A DNA stretch of 64,000 nt from Salinispora tropica CNB-440 (GTDB taxonomy: Bacteria; Actinomycetota; Actinomycetes; Mycobacteriales; Micromonosporaceae), in NCBI RefSeq assembly GCF_000016425.1, contig NC_009380.1, positions 1,802,144 through 1,866,143 on the forward strand, given 5' to 3'. The notes beneath the pieces are model-generated. The model made no database searches, had not been told where the DNA came from, and saw nothing but the letters and a program-made list of their open reading frames with translations. Each line of letters begins with the position of its first letter. The stretch's first letter is position 1. Both the position numbers and the translations under genes were made by a program. This document shows positions 8,130 through 16,877 of this stretch, piece after piece.

Positions 8130-10493
8130 TCAGGAGGTGGGGCGGAGCACCGTCAGGCGTTGGGTGGCGCGGGTCAGAGCGACATACAGGTCGTTACGCC
8201 CGCGGGGAGACTCTGCGACGATCCCATCGGGGTCAACCACCAGGACCGCGTCGAACTCCAGCCCCTTGGCCTGGGCGACGGTGAGCAGGACGGTGCGGCC
8301 CTTCAGGTCGGGCTGGTCACCGACGGTGGCCTCCGGAATGGCATCCGCCAGGGCGGGACCCAGGTCGGCGACGCGGGCGGCCGGCACGATCACCCCGAGA
8401 CGGCCGTCGGTGAGGGTCGCCGCCGTAGCGGTCGCCGCGTCCACCAGCTCCGCCGCCAGCCGCTCCGGCGCCACCGACCGGTCGATCGGCGGCACACCGG
8501 TGGACCGTACCGACCGGGGCGGGCGCAGAGTCGGGTCGATCTGGGCGAGCACCTCCGCGGCGACCGCCATGATCTCGGCGGGTGTGCGGTAGCTGACCGC
8601 CAGCTCCGTCAACCGCCAGCGCCGTGCCACGTACGGCTCGAGCACCTCGGCCCAGGACGCGGTGCCCGCCAGCGCCCCGGTTTGCGCCACATCACCGACG
8701 ATGGTCATCGACCGGCTGGGGCAGCGGCGCATCAGTAGCCGCCAGGCCATCGGCGACAACTCCTGCGCCTCATCCACGATGATGTGGCCGAACGCCCAGC
8801 TCCGGTCGGCGGCGGCCCGCTGCGCGGTGGTCAACCGATCCCCCTCCTCCTGCCGCTCCACCATCCGGTCGGCGTCGAGCAGGTCGGTGACGCCGAGGAT
8901 CTCACCACCGTCCGCCTCGTCCTCCACGTCGATCGACCGGGACCCCCGGGCGATCTCCAGCACCCCCTCGGCGTACTCCCGCTGAAGGGTCCGCAGCCGC
9001 TCTCGACGGGCCGCGGCGGCACGGTCGTCCTCGCCGAGTAGCTCGGCCGCCTCGTCCAACAGCGGCACGTCGGCCGGTGTCCAACCACTCGGCTGGCGGT
9101 GCAGCAGGGCCTGCTCGGCCTCGGTCAGCATGGGCGCGGCGGTGGCGATTCGCGCCGGGTCGGCGTACAGGTCGGCGAGCAACTGCTGCGGGGTGAGCAG
9201 CGGCCACAGGTGGTCCAGCGTCGCCCGTACCTCCGGGTCGTCCCGCAGCTCCCGACGGATCTCGGCGAGGTCGGCCTCCTCGAGCAGGTTCTCCCCACCC
9301 AGTGGGTCCGCGCCGATGCGCTCGGCGACCTGCGCGGCGAGAGCGTGCACGAGTTCGACATCGAAGACTGCTCGGGCGAGGTTGTGCGGCCTGCCGGACC
9401 GGCGGGCCCGGTCCCGGGCGGCCCGGACGGTCTCCGGGTGCAGCACCAGGATCTCCCGCTGCGGCTGCTCGATCTCCAGTGGCTCGTCTGGCACCCACTG
9501 CCGGTCCCGGACCGCGGCGGCGAGGACCTCCACCAGCACCGCGCGACCCTTCAGCGCGGCGGCCTCGGCCCCCTCGGTACGCCGCGCGGTGACCCCGGGA
9601 AAGAGGTCGGCCTGGGTACGCAGCAGCACCCCGGTCTCGGCGAGGGCGGGCAGCACCTGGGAGATGTAGCGCAGGAAGGTCGCATTCGGCCCGACCAGCA
9701 GCACGCCCCGGGTGGCAAGTTCACGCCGGTGCGTGTAGAGCAGGTAGGCCGCCCGGTGCAGCGCTACGGCGGTCTTGCCGGTGCCCGGACCGCCCTGCAC
9801 CACCAGCGTGCCCGGCAGCTCGGCGCGGATGACCGTGTCCTGCTCGGCCTGGATGGTCTCGACGATGTCCCGCATCCGGCCGGTGCGGCCGGCGGTCAGG
9901 GCCGCGAGTAGCGCCGCCTCGCCGGTCAGCTCCTCGTGGGCGGTGGGGGAGGCGGCGGCAATGTCGAGCACCTCGTCGTTGAGGCCGGTCACCTTGCGTT
10001 GCCGGGTCCGCAGGTGCCGTCGTCGGTGGACGCCCTGCGGGTTGGCGGCGGTGGCGAGGTAGAAGGCGCGCGCCGCCGGGGCTCGCCAGTCGATCAGCAG
10101 CGGGTCGTAGTCGCCGTCGGAGTCGAAGATGCCGATCCGGCCGATGTAGTGCCGGCCGCCGTCGTCGGTGTCCAGCCGGCCGAAGCACAGGCCCTGCTCG
10201 ACCGCCGAGTACTGCTCCACCTGCTCGCCGTACATGCGTACGGCGCTGTCGCGTTGGGAGCGGGCCTGGAGGGTGCCACCTGTCGCCCGGAGCTGTTCGG
10301 CCAGCCGGTGGGTGGCCTGTTCCCGCAGCGCGTCCAGCCGGCCGTAGAGCATCGAGACGTACTCCTGCTCCTGGCCGATCTCGTCGTCGTGTATCGGCGA
10401 ATCGCCGGGACCGCCGGAGTGCTGTACAACGCCGGAGTTGCTTGACAAGCCATCTCGCAATTCGCTACCCTTGCCCGAAGGAACGGCTTGCAT
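8130..10493 (-). CDS. helD: HelD-type SF1 helicase (RNA polymerase recycling / HelR-like)
   Basis: About 787 aa. The N-terminal coiled coil (EYVSMLYGRLDALREQATH) precedes a UvrD-like ATPase: Walker A GGPGTGKTAVALHRAAYLL, a DEAQELSP Walker B, the IVGDVAQTG motif and a C-terminal LYVALTRATQRLTVL motif VI. HelD releases stalled RNA polymerase; actinomycete HelR versions protect RNAP from rifamycins. The start is uncertain: ATG 10493 lies in the loop of a hairpin, with only TTG codons downstream before the conserved coiled coil. The frame is open to 10640, but that extension runs through an AT-rich terminator-like stretch. Confidence 0.88.
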   Translation of the reverse strand: MQAVPSGKGSELRDGLSSNSGVVQHSGGPGDSPIHDDEIGQEQEYVSMLYGRLDALREQATHRLAEQLRATGGTLQARSQRDSAVRMYGEQVEQYSAVEQGLCFGRLDTDDGGRHYIGRIGIFDSDGDYDPLLIDWRAPAARAFYLATAANPQGVHRRRHLRTRQRKVTGLNDEVLDIAAASPTAHEELTGEAALLAALTAGRTGRMRDIVETIQAEQDTVIRAELPGTLVVQGGPGTGKTAVALHRAAYLLYTHRRELATRGVLLVGPNATFLRYISQVLPALAETGVLLRTQADLFPGVTARRTEGAEAAALKGRAVLVEVLAAAVRDRQWVPDEPLEIEQPQREILVLHPETVRAARDRARRSGRPHNLARAVFDVELVHALAAQVAERIGADPLGGENLLEEADLAEIRRELRDDPEVRATLDHLWPLLTPQQLLADLYADPARIATAAPMLTEAEQALLHRQPSGWTPADVPLLDEAAELLGEDDRAAAARRERLRTLQREYAEGVLEIARGSRSIDVEDEADGGEILGVTDLLDADRMVERQEEGDRLTTAQRAAADRSWAFGHIIVDEAQELSPMAWRLLMRRCPSRSMTIVGDVAQTGALAGTASWAEVLEPYVARRWRLTELAVSYRTPAEIMAVAAEVLAQIDPTLRPPRSVRSTGVPPIDRSVAPERLAAELVDAATATAATLTDGRLGVIVPAARVADLGPALADAIPEATVGDQPDLKGRTVLLTVAQAKGLEFDAVLVVDPDGIVAESPRGRNDLYVALTRATQRLTVLRPTS

Positions 10494-10508
10494 GCCGTTC
10501 TTTTTTTG
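10442..10508 (+). promoter_or_regulatory. Promoter-like element plus hairpin/poly-T at the helD 5' end
   Basis: On the plus strand TTGACA (10442-10447) is followed after 18 nt by TACCCT (10466-10471). Ten nt on comes a hairpin, GAACGGC at 10481-10487 pairing with GCCGTTC at 10494-10500, then seven T residues. Read this way it is a complete promoter-terminator unit for a very short antisense RNA. Read on the minus strand it puts the helD ATG in a hairpin loop. It could also be a palindromic operator. Confidence 0.45.
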
Positions 10509-10588
10509 TTCCCTGAACTGGTCAGGATACCGGGCGGCGCGACCGCCGGGGTGCCCATGGTGATACGCCCGGCTGGGCCGAGCGTGGG

Positions 10589-10633
10589 CAACGCCCCCGG
10601 GGACCGCGCACCGCGCGGGCCCCGGGGGCGTTG
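10589..10633 (-). terminator. GC-rich terminator hairpin downstream of the LolA-like gene
   Basis: Perfect 14-bp arms: CAACGCCCCCGGGG (10589-10602) and 10620-10633. It lies 11 nt after the stop of the minus-strand LolA-like gene, upstream of helD on the same strand. Confidence 0.75.
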
Positions 10634-10643
10634 GCGACAAACG

Positions 10644-11738
10644 TCAGCCCCGGGCCACCTCGTACAGTCGCTCCGGGGAGACCGCCCCCACGATCAGCCG
10701 GCCGTCGTCGGTGAGTAGCGCCGTCACCAGATCGGTGCGGAACAGTCGACCGCTGCCCCAGTCACCCTGGACCGCCGGCAACTGACCGGCGAGCAGGTCC
10801 AGGTCGGGCGCATCCTCGGCGGCAGCGGTGGGACGCTCCACCTCGTCGATCTTCGCGACCAGGACCGTGGTCCAGCCCGTGCCGACGGTACGCAGATCGG
10901 GGTGCCCGCCGTCGTTGGTCGGTCCCGGCTGCTCGGACTGCTCGGGATGCTCCCAGCCGCCCTTCTTCTCGGTGACCTGAACATCCGGTGGCGGGTTGAA
11001 GGTGAACTGGTCGGCATCCGGCCGGGCATAGTCGATCTGGGTGAACGCCAGCTCGAACGCCGGGCGATCCCCACCCGCGGCGAAGACCTCGAACCGCAGC
11101 GGCAGGTGCGCGGTCGCGTCGATGGCGATCCGGACCTGGTGCACCAGGGAGGCGGCGTCCCGGGGCGTGAGCACCAGCTCATACGCGTCCCGCCCGGCGA
11201 CCGTCGCCGACCGACCGACACTCACCTCGGTCGTGGGATCAACTGCGGCGAGGGCCTGCGCGGCGGCCTCCTGCGGCGTCGCCGGCATCTCCGCCGGGTT
11301 CGCAGCCTCCTTGCCCTCCGGCAGCACCCGGTGGGTTGCCGTGTTCGTTCGGCTGTTCCACAGCCACACGTCCCGTCCGTTGCGGATGAAATCCCGCTGC
11401 CCGAGCGTGTCAACGAGCGCGATCCGCTGCTGGTCCGGCCCGGAGTGCCAGACCCGCAACGTGTGGGAGCCGGTCAGCAGGCTGGCCGGACCATCCGCGG
11501 CGACCAGGCCGGCGATCGGGGGCAGGCCGAGGTCGGCCCGCTGCACAACGGTGCCGGAGAGACCCTCGAAGCGGGCGGTCTGGAGATCGACCAAAAGCTG
11601 GGCGGCGGATCGGGGCGGCAGGCTCGGCTCGGCTTCGGCGGCGAAGCGGCCCAGCGCGGCGCCGCCGCCGATGACGGTCACGACGGCGGCCACCGGAACC
11701 AGCCACCGTAAGGCGGGACGGCTTGTCAGAACGGACAT
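10644..11738 (-). CDS. LolA/RseB-like exported protein
   Basis: 364 aa from ATG 11738 with TAGGAGGTGCCCG upstream. A single N-terminal membrane/signal segment (ALRWLVPVAAVVTVIGGGAA) is followed by AEAEPSLPPRSAAQLLVDL, the start of a LolA/MucB-RseB-type half-barrel (residues about 45-265). Such proteins in Gram-positives bind lipids or act as periplasm-side sensors; here the hydrophobic-ligand idea is inference. It is divergent from an OmpR-type two-component system 95 nt away, which suggests shared control or a sensing role. Confidence 0.75.
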   Translation of the reverse strand: MSVLTSRPALRWLVPVAAVVTVIGGGAALGRFAAEAEPSLPPRSAAQLLVDLQTARFEGLSGTVVQRADLGLPPIAGLVAADGPASLLTGSHTLRVWHSGPDQQRIALVDTLGQRDFIRNGRDVWLWNSRTNTATHRVLPEGKEAANPAEMPATPQEAAAQALAAVDPTTEVSVGRSATVAGRDAYELVLTPRDAASLVHQVRIAIDATAHLPLRFEVFAAGGDRPAFELAFTQIDYARPDADQFTFNPPPDVQVTEKKGGWEHPEQSEQPGPTNDGGHPDLRTVGTGWTTVLVAKIDEVERPTAAAEDAPDLDLLAGQLPAVQGDWGSGRLFRTDLVTALLTDDGRLIVGAVSPERLYEVARG

Positions 11739-11833
11739 CGGGCACCTCCTACCGACCATCCTGCCGAACGCACCCTGTGCGGACGCTGAGGACGGCGTTT
11801 CCGGCGCGCCCAGGCCGGTGGCACTCTTGACCC

Positions 11834-12493
11834 GTGCGACTGCTGGTGGTGGAGGACGAGGCGCGGCTGGCGGCCGCACTGCATCGTGGGCTCCAGGCCG
11901 AAGGCTTCGTGGTGGATGTGGCCTCGACCGGGCCGGCCGGCCTGGATGCGGCCCGGCACGGCGACTACGACGCGATGGTCCTCGACGTGATGTTGCCCGG
12001 CCTCTCCGGCTACGAGGTGGTCCGCCGGCTGCGGGCCGAGCGGCGCTGGCTGCCGGTGCTCATGCTCTCGGCCAAGGACGGCGAGTACGACCAGGCCGAC
12101 GGGCTGGACTGCGGGGCCGACGACTATCTCACCAAGCCCTTCTCGTACGTGGTGCTGCTGGCCCGGCTGCGCGCCCTGCTGCGCCGCGGTGCACCGGAGC
12201 GACCGGCGGTGCTGACCGTGGGGGACCTGCGGCTGGACCCGGCCCGGCGGCGGGTGACCCGAGACGGCGCCGAGGTGGCGCTGACCGCCCGGGAGTACGC
12301 CCTGCTCGACTACCTGATGCGCCGCCCCGGCACGGTGGTCTCCAAAATCGAACTCCTCGACCACGTCTGGGACGCCAACATCGAGACCGCTCCGAACGCG
12401 GTGGAGGTGTACGTGGGATACCTGCGCCGCAAGCTCGGCCGGGACCGCCTGGAGACCGTCCGCGGGGCCGGCTACCGCCTCGTCACCTCATGA
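11834..12493 (+). CDS. OmpR/PhoB-family response regulator
   Basis: 219 aa from GTG 11834. The receiver domain has the acidic pair in VVEDEARLA, the phospho-acceptor Asp in VLDVMLPGLSG (about residue 51) and Lys in YLTKPF. A C-terminal winged helix (about 125-217) ends in the conserved VRGAGYRLV. The TGA overlaps the ATG of the kinase gene (ATGA), so the two are translationally coupled. Similar to the MprA/CseB/TcrA group; regulated genes are not visible, though the divergent LolA-like gene is the natural candidate. Confidence 0.93.
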   Translation: MRLLVVEDEARLAAALHRGLQAEGFVVDVASTGPAGLDAARHGDYDAMVLDVMLPGLSGYEVVRRLRAERRWLPVLMLSAKDGEYDQADGLDCGADDYLTKPFSYVVLLARLRALLRRGAPERPAVLTVGDLRLDPARRRVTRDGAEVALTAREYALLDYLMRRPGTVVSKIELLDHVWDANIETAPNAVEVYVGYLRRKLGRDRLETVRGAGYRLVTS

Positions 12494-13935
12494 CCGAACC
12501 CGCCGCGCCTGCCGATCGTTCCCACCCCGACACGGGCCCCCCACCCCGCACGGCCGGCCGGGCGCGCGGACGGCGCTGGACCCCCCTTGGCCTCCGCGGA
12601 CAGCTGATGGTGATCGGCGTGCTCGGCGTGTCGGCGGGGCTCGTCGTCGGCGGTCTGGTGCTGCTGGCCGTGCTCAACTGGACTCTGCACCGCAACGTCG
12701 ACACGGAGGCGCTGCGCACCGCCGACGCCATCGCGCTGCTGGCCGCCGAAGACGCCCTGCCCGACCCCCTGCCCGTCGCCGGCAGCCAGGTGCGGGTTCA
12801 GGTGATCGACGCGCGGGGACGGGTCCGTGCCGCCTCCATCGACGCCGACCGGCTGGTGCCGATGGTCCGGCCGGAACAGGTCGACCGCACCGCCCGCGCC
12901 GGCATCACCGTGCCGGGGCAACGAATGGGGCTGACCGGGCCGATGCGGGTGGTGGCCGTCCCGGCCGGCGTCGACGGCGACCCGCTCACCGTGCTGGTCG
13001 CCCGCTCGCTGCTGGACGTGCGGCAGAGTATCCACGTCGTCCAAACTGTCCTGCTGGTGAGCTTCCCGCCGCTGGTGGGTCTCCTCGCCCTCGTGGCCTG
13101 GCGGGCCGTTGGCGCGACGCTACGCCCGGTGGAGGCGCTGCGCCGGGGCGCCGAGGAGATCACCGGTCGGGACGGGCGCGGCCAGCTACCCGTACCAGCG
13201 TCACAGGACGAGATCCACCGGCTCGCGGTGACCCTTAACGACATGCTGGATCGGCTGCGCGCCAGCCGGGACCGGGAGCGGGCGTTCGTCGCCGACGCCG
13301 CGCACGAACTGCGTAGCCCGCTGACCAATCTGCGGACCGAGCTCGAGGTCGCGCAGCGGCTGGGGGACCGGACCGACTGGGGAGCCATCTCGGTGGACCT
13401 GCTGGCCGACACCGAACGGCTCGGCCGGCTTGTCGACGACCTGCTGCTGCTCGCCCGCCTTGACGAGGCCCCACCCGCCCGCGGCACCGGGCCGGTCGCC
13501 CTGGGCGCCCTGCTGACCGAGGTGGCCGCTCGCCACCCGGCGACGAGTGTCCAGGTGGCACCCTCGGCGGCGCCGCTCTGGGCGGTCGGCGACCTGGACG
13601 AACTGCGCCGGGTGCTGGTCAACCTGGTCGACAACGCGGTACGGCACGCCCGCAGTCGGGTGCTGCTCAGCGTCGAGCCGGACGGGCCCGCGTACCACCG
13701 GGTGACGGTGACCGATGACGGGCCCGGCATCCCGGCGGTGGACCGGGAACGGGTTTTCGGCCGGTTCACCCGGCTGGACGTCGCGCGCGACCGGGACGCC
13801 GGTGGCGCCGGCCTGGGGCTCGCCATCGTGCGCGAGTTGGTCCGGCGCGCCGGCGGTTCTGTCGACCTCGACGACGCCGACCCGCCACCGGGCCTGCGCG
13901 TGCGGGTAACCCTGCCCGCGCTGCCCACCGAGTAG
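12490..13935 (+). CDS. Sensor histidine kinase
   Basis: 481 aa; ATG 12490 overlaps the regulator stop by 4 nt. Order: TM1 about residues 38-62 (LMVIGVLGVSAGLVVGGLV), a roughly 120-residue extracytoplasmic sensor, TM2 about 185-207, HAMP, HisKA with the phosphorylated His in ADAAHELRSPLTNLR, then HATPase_c (N box NLVDNAVRHA, G boxes DDGPGIP and GGAGLGLAIV). The long open frame upstream in the same phase is antisense to the LolA-like gene and not part of this protein. The signal sensed is unknown. Confidence 0.93.
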   Translation: MTEPAAPADRSHPDTGPPPRTAGRARGRRWTPLGLRGQLMVIGVLGVSAGLVVGGLVLLAVLNWTLHRNVDTEALRTADAIALLAAEDALPDPLPVAGSQVRVQVIDARGRVRAASIDADRLVPMVRPEQVDRTARAGITVPGQRMGLTGPMRVVAVPAGVDGDPLTVLVARSLLDVRQSIHVVQTVLLVSFPPLVGLLALVAWRAVGATLRPVEALRRGAEEITGRDGRGQLPVPASQDEIHRLAVTLNDMLDRLRASRDRERAFVADAAHELRSPLTNLRTELEVAQRLGDRTDWGAISVDLLADTERLGRLVDDLLLLARLDEAPPARGTGPVALGALLTEVAARHPATSVQVAPSAAPLWAVGDLDELRRVLVNLVDNAVRHARSRVLLSVEPDGPAYHRVTVTDDGPGIPAVDRERVFGRFTRLDVARDRDAGGAGLGLAIVRELVRRAGGSVDLDDADPPPGLRVRVTLPALPTE

Positions 13936-13946
13936 CGGACGCGGCG

Positions 13947-15635
13947 TCAACCGCGCTCGGTGCAGACATCCCCGGAGCGGGCGATCGTCTCCGTCGACCA
14001 CACCACCGCCACGGCGAAGCAGTAGTCGACGCCACCATTGAGCCCGTGCACGACGAATTCGGTGCTGCCGGCGGGCAGGTTGGCGAAAACGGCCTGCGAC
14101 TCGCCGGGCTGGCCCCCCGAGACCACCACCGGGCCCTCTCCTCCCTCCGGGTAGGTCCAGCTCAGGGCGACGTTGTCCCGGTTGTCGGTCAGGGTCAGCT
14201 CACCGGGCGGAGTGCCGGGAGTGGTCGCCGGTGTGGTCGGAGCCCCGGTTACCGGGTCCGCCGCCGGCGGCGGTGTCGATCCGTCGAACCGGGATACCCC
14301 GGCGATCACCGCGGCTGTCCCCAGCAGCACCACCACCCCACCCACCACGAGTGGCAGCCGGTGACGGGGCGGCCGTGTGGCGCGCGGCACCGGCACCGGC
14401 AACAGCCGCGACGGCTGATCCGGCGGCGCGTCGGGCAACTCGTGGGGTTCGACCCGGCGGACCCCGTCGGCCTCCTCCAGGCGGGTCAGGGGAAGCACCG
14501 CGGGGGGTACGGCGGCACCCCAGTGTTCGGTCGACGACTCGGGCTGCCACGGGTCGTGCTCGCCCCCGCTGATCGGTGAATCCGGCGTGAAGGGCTCGGG
14601 TGGTCGGTGGACTGCGGCGCCGTCCACCGGTAGCCGGGGCGTCGGGACCGTCGGCGGCGGTGAGTATCCGGCCGTCGGATGCTCCTCGGCCACCGGCCGG
14701 GCCGGCTCCGGCGGACGGTACAGGTCGGCGGGTTTGTACCCGGGCTGCGACGGATGCTGAGGCCCGGCCTCATCCAGTGGCGCGTCGTCGGGTAGTAGCT
14801 CGTCGTCGGGAAGCGATCCGTGGTGGGGTAGCAGCCCGTCGTCGGGTAGCAGGCGGTCCTCGGGGAGCGGCCCCTCTCCCGGCGGGGGCGTCCGAGCGGC
14901 CGGCACGATCGGGGCCTCCCGCCCGTCTGCGGCACGGCCGCCACAGCGGTGCTCCGGATCAGCCGCCGCCCGGCCCAGCGCGGCCACCTGCCCCGCCAGT
15001 GGGTCCTCCTCGGCCAGGTGCTGGCGGCACAACTCCTCGGCCAGCGCCAGGCTCTCCTGCGCCGAAGCGAACAACCCGCAGTCGCGCTGCATCGCGCCGA
15101 GTCGGGCGAGCATCTTGATGCCGCTGGGATGCCCGTCGCCGTACACCTCGCGGTGCAGCTCCCACGCGTCGGCGAGCCGGTCGCGGGCCACCCGGCACTG
15201 TCCGCGGGCGTACTCCAGCGTGGCCAGATCGGCGTGCGCGGCGAGAACGCGAAGCGCCTCCGGGCCGTCCAGGGCGGTCAGCTCGATAATCACCTCCTGG
15301 TAGATCCGGGCTGCCCGGGACCAACTACCGACCCGGTGCAACACCGCGGCCAGGGTGGCGGCTGCCGTGACGGTCCGTTCGTCCGAGCGGCCGTGCAGGT
15401 GGTTGCTGGCTGCGTACGCGTAGGCGGCCCAACCTCGCGCGGCCTGCGGATCGCCGAGCCCCACCAGCACCCTCGCCTGTAGGCTCGCCAACTCGGCCAA
15501 CTCGGCGCTGGCCTTGGTAGGCCGTGGGTCGGCGTCGGTCAGCGCGTCGGAGAGGAGCCGCTGGGCGCCGGCGAGGTCGCCGGTAGCCACCAGATGATGC
15601 GCGTGGTCAGTCAGGTCACCGAAGCCGGAAGGCAC
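13947..15635 (-). CDS. TPR protein with proline-rich stalk, TM helix and C-terminal FN3-like domain
   Basis: 562 aa from GTG 15635. Residues 1-215 are alpha-helical TPR-like repeats. Residues 230-420 are Pro/acidic low complexity with a degenerate LLPDD-type repeat (about 255-285). A TM helix (LPLVVGGVVVLLGTAAVIAG, about 432-451) is followed by a Thr/Pro linker and a fibronectin-III-like domain (about 475-562; LSWTYPEGG, VDYCFAVAVVW). The topology is N-in, with an external FN3 domain. It is convergent with the histidine kinase gene, 11 nt from its stop. Function unknown. Confidence 0.7.
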   Translation of the reverse strand: MPSGFGDLTDHAHHLVATGDLAGAQRLLSDALTDADPRPTKASAELAELASLQARVLVGLGDPQAARGWAAYAYAASNHLHGRSDERTVTAAATLAAVLHRVGSWSRAARIYQEVIIELTALDGPEALRVLAAHADLATLEYARGQCRVARDRLADAWELHREVYGDGHPSGIKMLARLGAMQRDCGLFASAQESLALAEELCRQHLAEEDPLAGQVAALGRAAADPEHRCGGRAADGREAPIVPAARTPPPGEGPLPEDRLLPDDGLLPHHGSLPDDELLPDDAPLDEAGPQHPSQPGYKPADLYRPPEPARPVAEEHPTAGYSPPPTVPTPRLPVDGAAVHRPPEPFTPDSPISGGEHDPWQPESSTEHWGAAVPPAVLPLTRLEEADGVRRVEPHELPDAPPDQPSRLLPVPVPRATRPPRHRLPLVVGGVVVLLGTAAVIAGVSRFDGSTPPPAADPVTGAPTTPATTPGTPPGELTLTDNRDNVALSWTYPEGGEGPVVVSGGQPGESQAVFANLPAGSTEFVVHGLNGGVDYCFAVAVVWSTETIARSGDVCTERG

Positions 15636-15902
15636 GCCCCATCGTGCTTAACCAGCGACGGTATGTACAAGACCCGCGCCGGTCGGGTTTCCTGAAGATC
15701 GCCAAGTCCTAGGTCAAACAGTGGATCGGTGCGCACCCTCCGACGTGTGGGGTGCCCCATCGCTCACCCACTCGTCCGGACCGGCACGAACCCGAGCACC
15801 GGAAGGGTCGTGGTCGGCGCGGGCCTGCGGCCACGGCGGTTGACCGCTTTTGGTGGCCCCGCCGCCCCCGGCCCATCCCGGTGCGGTAGAACCGATGACG
15901 TG

Positions 15903-16877
15903 ATGGACGGGGTGGTACGGGAACTGCTCGGCCGGCAGCTCGAAGCGTGGTTGTCCCGGGCGGTTGCGCGGGGGCGGCCCAGTGTCGTGGCGCTCGCGTA
16001 CGGTCCAGGGGCCCTACTCGCGGCCACCGACTCCGCCGAAGCGGTGCTCGGCGTGCTCGCCGAACACGCCAGCCAGCTTCGCGGGCGGCAGCTCACCGTG
16101 CTGGTGCTCGCTGACGGAAGCGAGGAACTCCCCGCCCGACTGGGCGCGATGGAGGCGACCCTGCCGGCCGAGACAGCCGTACACCTGGTGCCCGGCGGGC
16201 CCGCCCGGCTGCCGGTCGCGGTGAAGGCGGCCGGTGCCACGGGGGCGCCACTGCTGTCGTACCTGGACGGGGCCGGCGCCACCGACCCCGCCGTGTTGGC
16301 TGCCAGCGCCGCCGGCCGTCCCGCCGAACTCCTGCTGGTCACCGAGGCGGTGCCTCCGCCTGCTGCCTCCACAGCTGCCGGTGTTCCGCCTACTGCCTCA
16401 TCGTCTGCTACCCCGGCGTCCGCTGGCCTGTCGAGCTCGGTGCGGGCCAGGCTCGCCGACGCCGGCTTCCCGCTCACCACCCAGGTCGACCTGGTCCCGG
16501 TGGACGGGTCACCCGCGCGGCGGCTCGCCTTCGGCACCGGCCACGACCGGAGCCTGGAGGCGTTCAAGGAAAACCTGTGGGCGGCGGACGACGACACCCT
16601 GGTCCGCTACCGGGACCCCGCCGACCCGGCCGGGCAGCTGCTCGACATCGCACCCGAGCCCGAATCGCTACGCCAGGAACTCCTCGCCGAGCTGGCCCGC
16701 TCCGGCCCCCGCACCGTCACCGAGCTGCGCCGACACGCTCTGACCGCGACCGCGTACCGGTCAGTCGACGTGCAGCGGGCGCTCACCGGGCTGCTGCGAT
16801 GCGGCGCCGCTGTTCGCGACCCCGAGCACGGCCGACTCGGCGGTGACGTGGTCATCGCTGTGGCCCGGCATCTGTGA
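15903..16877 (+). CDS. Conserved hypothetical, possible winged-helix C-terminus
   Basis: 324 aa, start placed at ATG 15903; the frame is open from 15729 but the added residues are not protein-like. The N-terminal half is an alternating alpha/beta segment with a Ser/Pro/Thr-rich insert near residue 155-180. The C-terminal third (SLEAFKENLWAADDDTLVRY to the end) looks like a small helical/winged-helix module resembling the tail of TcmP-type proteins. I do not recognise a catalytic motif. Its last 117 nt overlap the convergent AraC gene. Confidence 0.6.
   Translation: MDGVVRELLGRQLEAWLSRAVARGRPSVVALAYGPGALLAATDSAEAVLGVLAEHASQLRGRQLTVLVLADGSEELPARLGAMEATLPAETAVHLVPGGPARLPVAVKAAGATGAPLLSYLDGAGATDPAVLAASAAGRPAELLLVTEAVPPPAASTAAGVPPTASSSATPASAGLSSSVRARLADAGFPLTTQVDLVPVDGSPARRLAFGTGHDRSLEAFKENLWAADDDTLVRYRDPADPAGQLLDIAPEPESLRQELLAELARSGPRTVTELRRHALTATAYRSVDVQRALTGLLRCGAAVRDPEHGRLGGDVVIAVARHL

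Noticed and set aside
11041-12489. Upstream extension of the histidine kinase frame
   Set aside because: Antisense to the LolA-like gene and out of frame over the response regulator; ATGA coupling fixes the start at 12490.
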